The notes beneath the pieces were generated by a model. It made no database searches, was not told where the DNA came from, and worked only from the letters and a program-made list of their open reading frames with translations. From Lysobacteraceae bacterium (GTDB lineage Bacteria > Pseudomonadota > Gammaproteobacteria > Xanthomonadales > Wenzhouxiangellaceae): a stretch of DNA of 5,743 bases. Position numbers and translations under genes: made by a program. This document shows positions 5,709 through 5,743 of this stretch, in pieces (position 1 is the stretch's first letter; every line of letters begins with the position of its first letter). The stretch spans positions 3,825 through 9,567 of the forward strand of contig JAIVHD010000314.1 in assembly GCA_020201235.1 (NCBI GenBank), in the 5' to 3' direction.

Positions 5709-5743
5709 TGCACCGGCTGCGGCGTGAGCTGCACGCCATCGAC
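5705..5743 (-). CDS. Unidentified gene, C-terminal 12 codons only
   Basis: At the right edge, the frame read on the - strand gives VDGVQLTPQPVQ and then TGA at 5707-5705, which overlaps the oxidoreductase ATG as ATGA. The same overlap style joins the other - strand genes here, and the frame stays open to the window edge. That is why I call it the end of an upstream, translationally coupled gene. Twelve residues are too few to recognise a family. Confidence 0.5.
   Translation of the reverse strand, partial: VDGVQLTPQPVQ

Overview
This is a GC-rich (about 60% by eye), densely packed bacterial chromosomal segment. The gene content suggests a Gram-negative proteobacterium, probably a gammaproteobacterium: a TRAP transporter with a periplasmic binding protein, a lipoprotein partner, and 4-base start/stop overlaps between genes. 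That placement is an inference from style and content; there is no rRNA or other taxonomic marker. I see no tRNA, CRISPR array, insertion sequence or phage gene.

Layout from left to right. (1) Positions 1-67, + strand: the last 21 codons of a thiolase (acetyl-CoA acetyltransferase family). (2) Positions 68-208: a convergent intergenic gap with a perfect 10-bp inverted repeat at 97-121. (3) Positions 209-3862, - strand: a complete four-gene TRAP transporter of the TPR-associated type (TPAT). Read in the direction of transcription it is tatT (TPR-like lipoprotein), dctP/tatP (solute-binding protein), dctQ (small membrane subunit) and dctM (large membrane subunit). (4) Positions 3859-4519, - strand: folD, the bifunctional methylene-THF dehydrogenase/cyclohydrolase. 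It is broken here: about 70 codons of the centre are missing and the two remaining parts lie in different frames. (5) Positions 4520-4706: a 187-base gap with a TACAAT -10-like hexamer just before the folD ATG. (6) Positions 4707-5708, - strand: a renalase-like FAD-dependent amine oxidase-family protein. (7) Positions 5705-5743, - strand: the last 12 codons of an unidentified gene whose stop overlaps the oxidoreductase start.

The five genes folD-tatT-dctP-dctQ-dctM form one unbroken chain. Each stop codon overlaps the next start (ATGA, TTGA, GTGA and TGATG), so they are very probably co-transcribed and translationally coupled. The transporter should work as one machine. A soluble periplasmic binding protein captures a solute, the TatT lipoprotein partners it, and the DctQ/DctM pair imports the solute using an ion gradient. 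The substrate cannot be read from the sequence. The link to folD is positional only; no one-carbon metabolic role for the transporter can be shown.

The points most worth a second look are the out-of-frame central deletion in a normally essential gene, and the combination of a TPAT cassette with folD in one overlapping operon with varied start codons.
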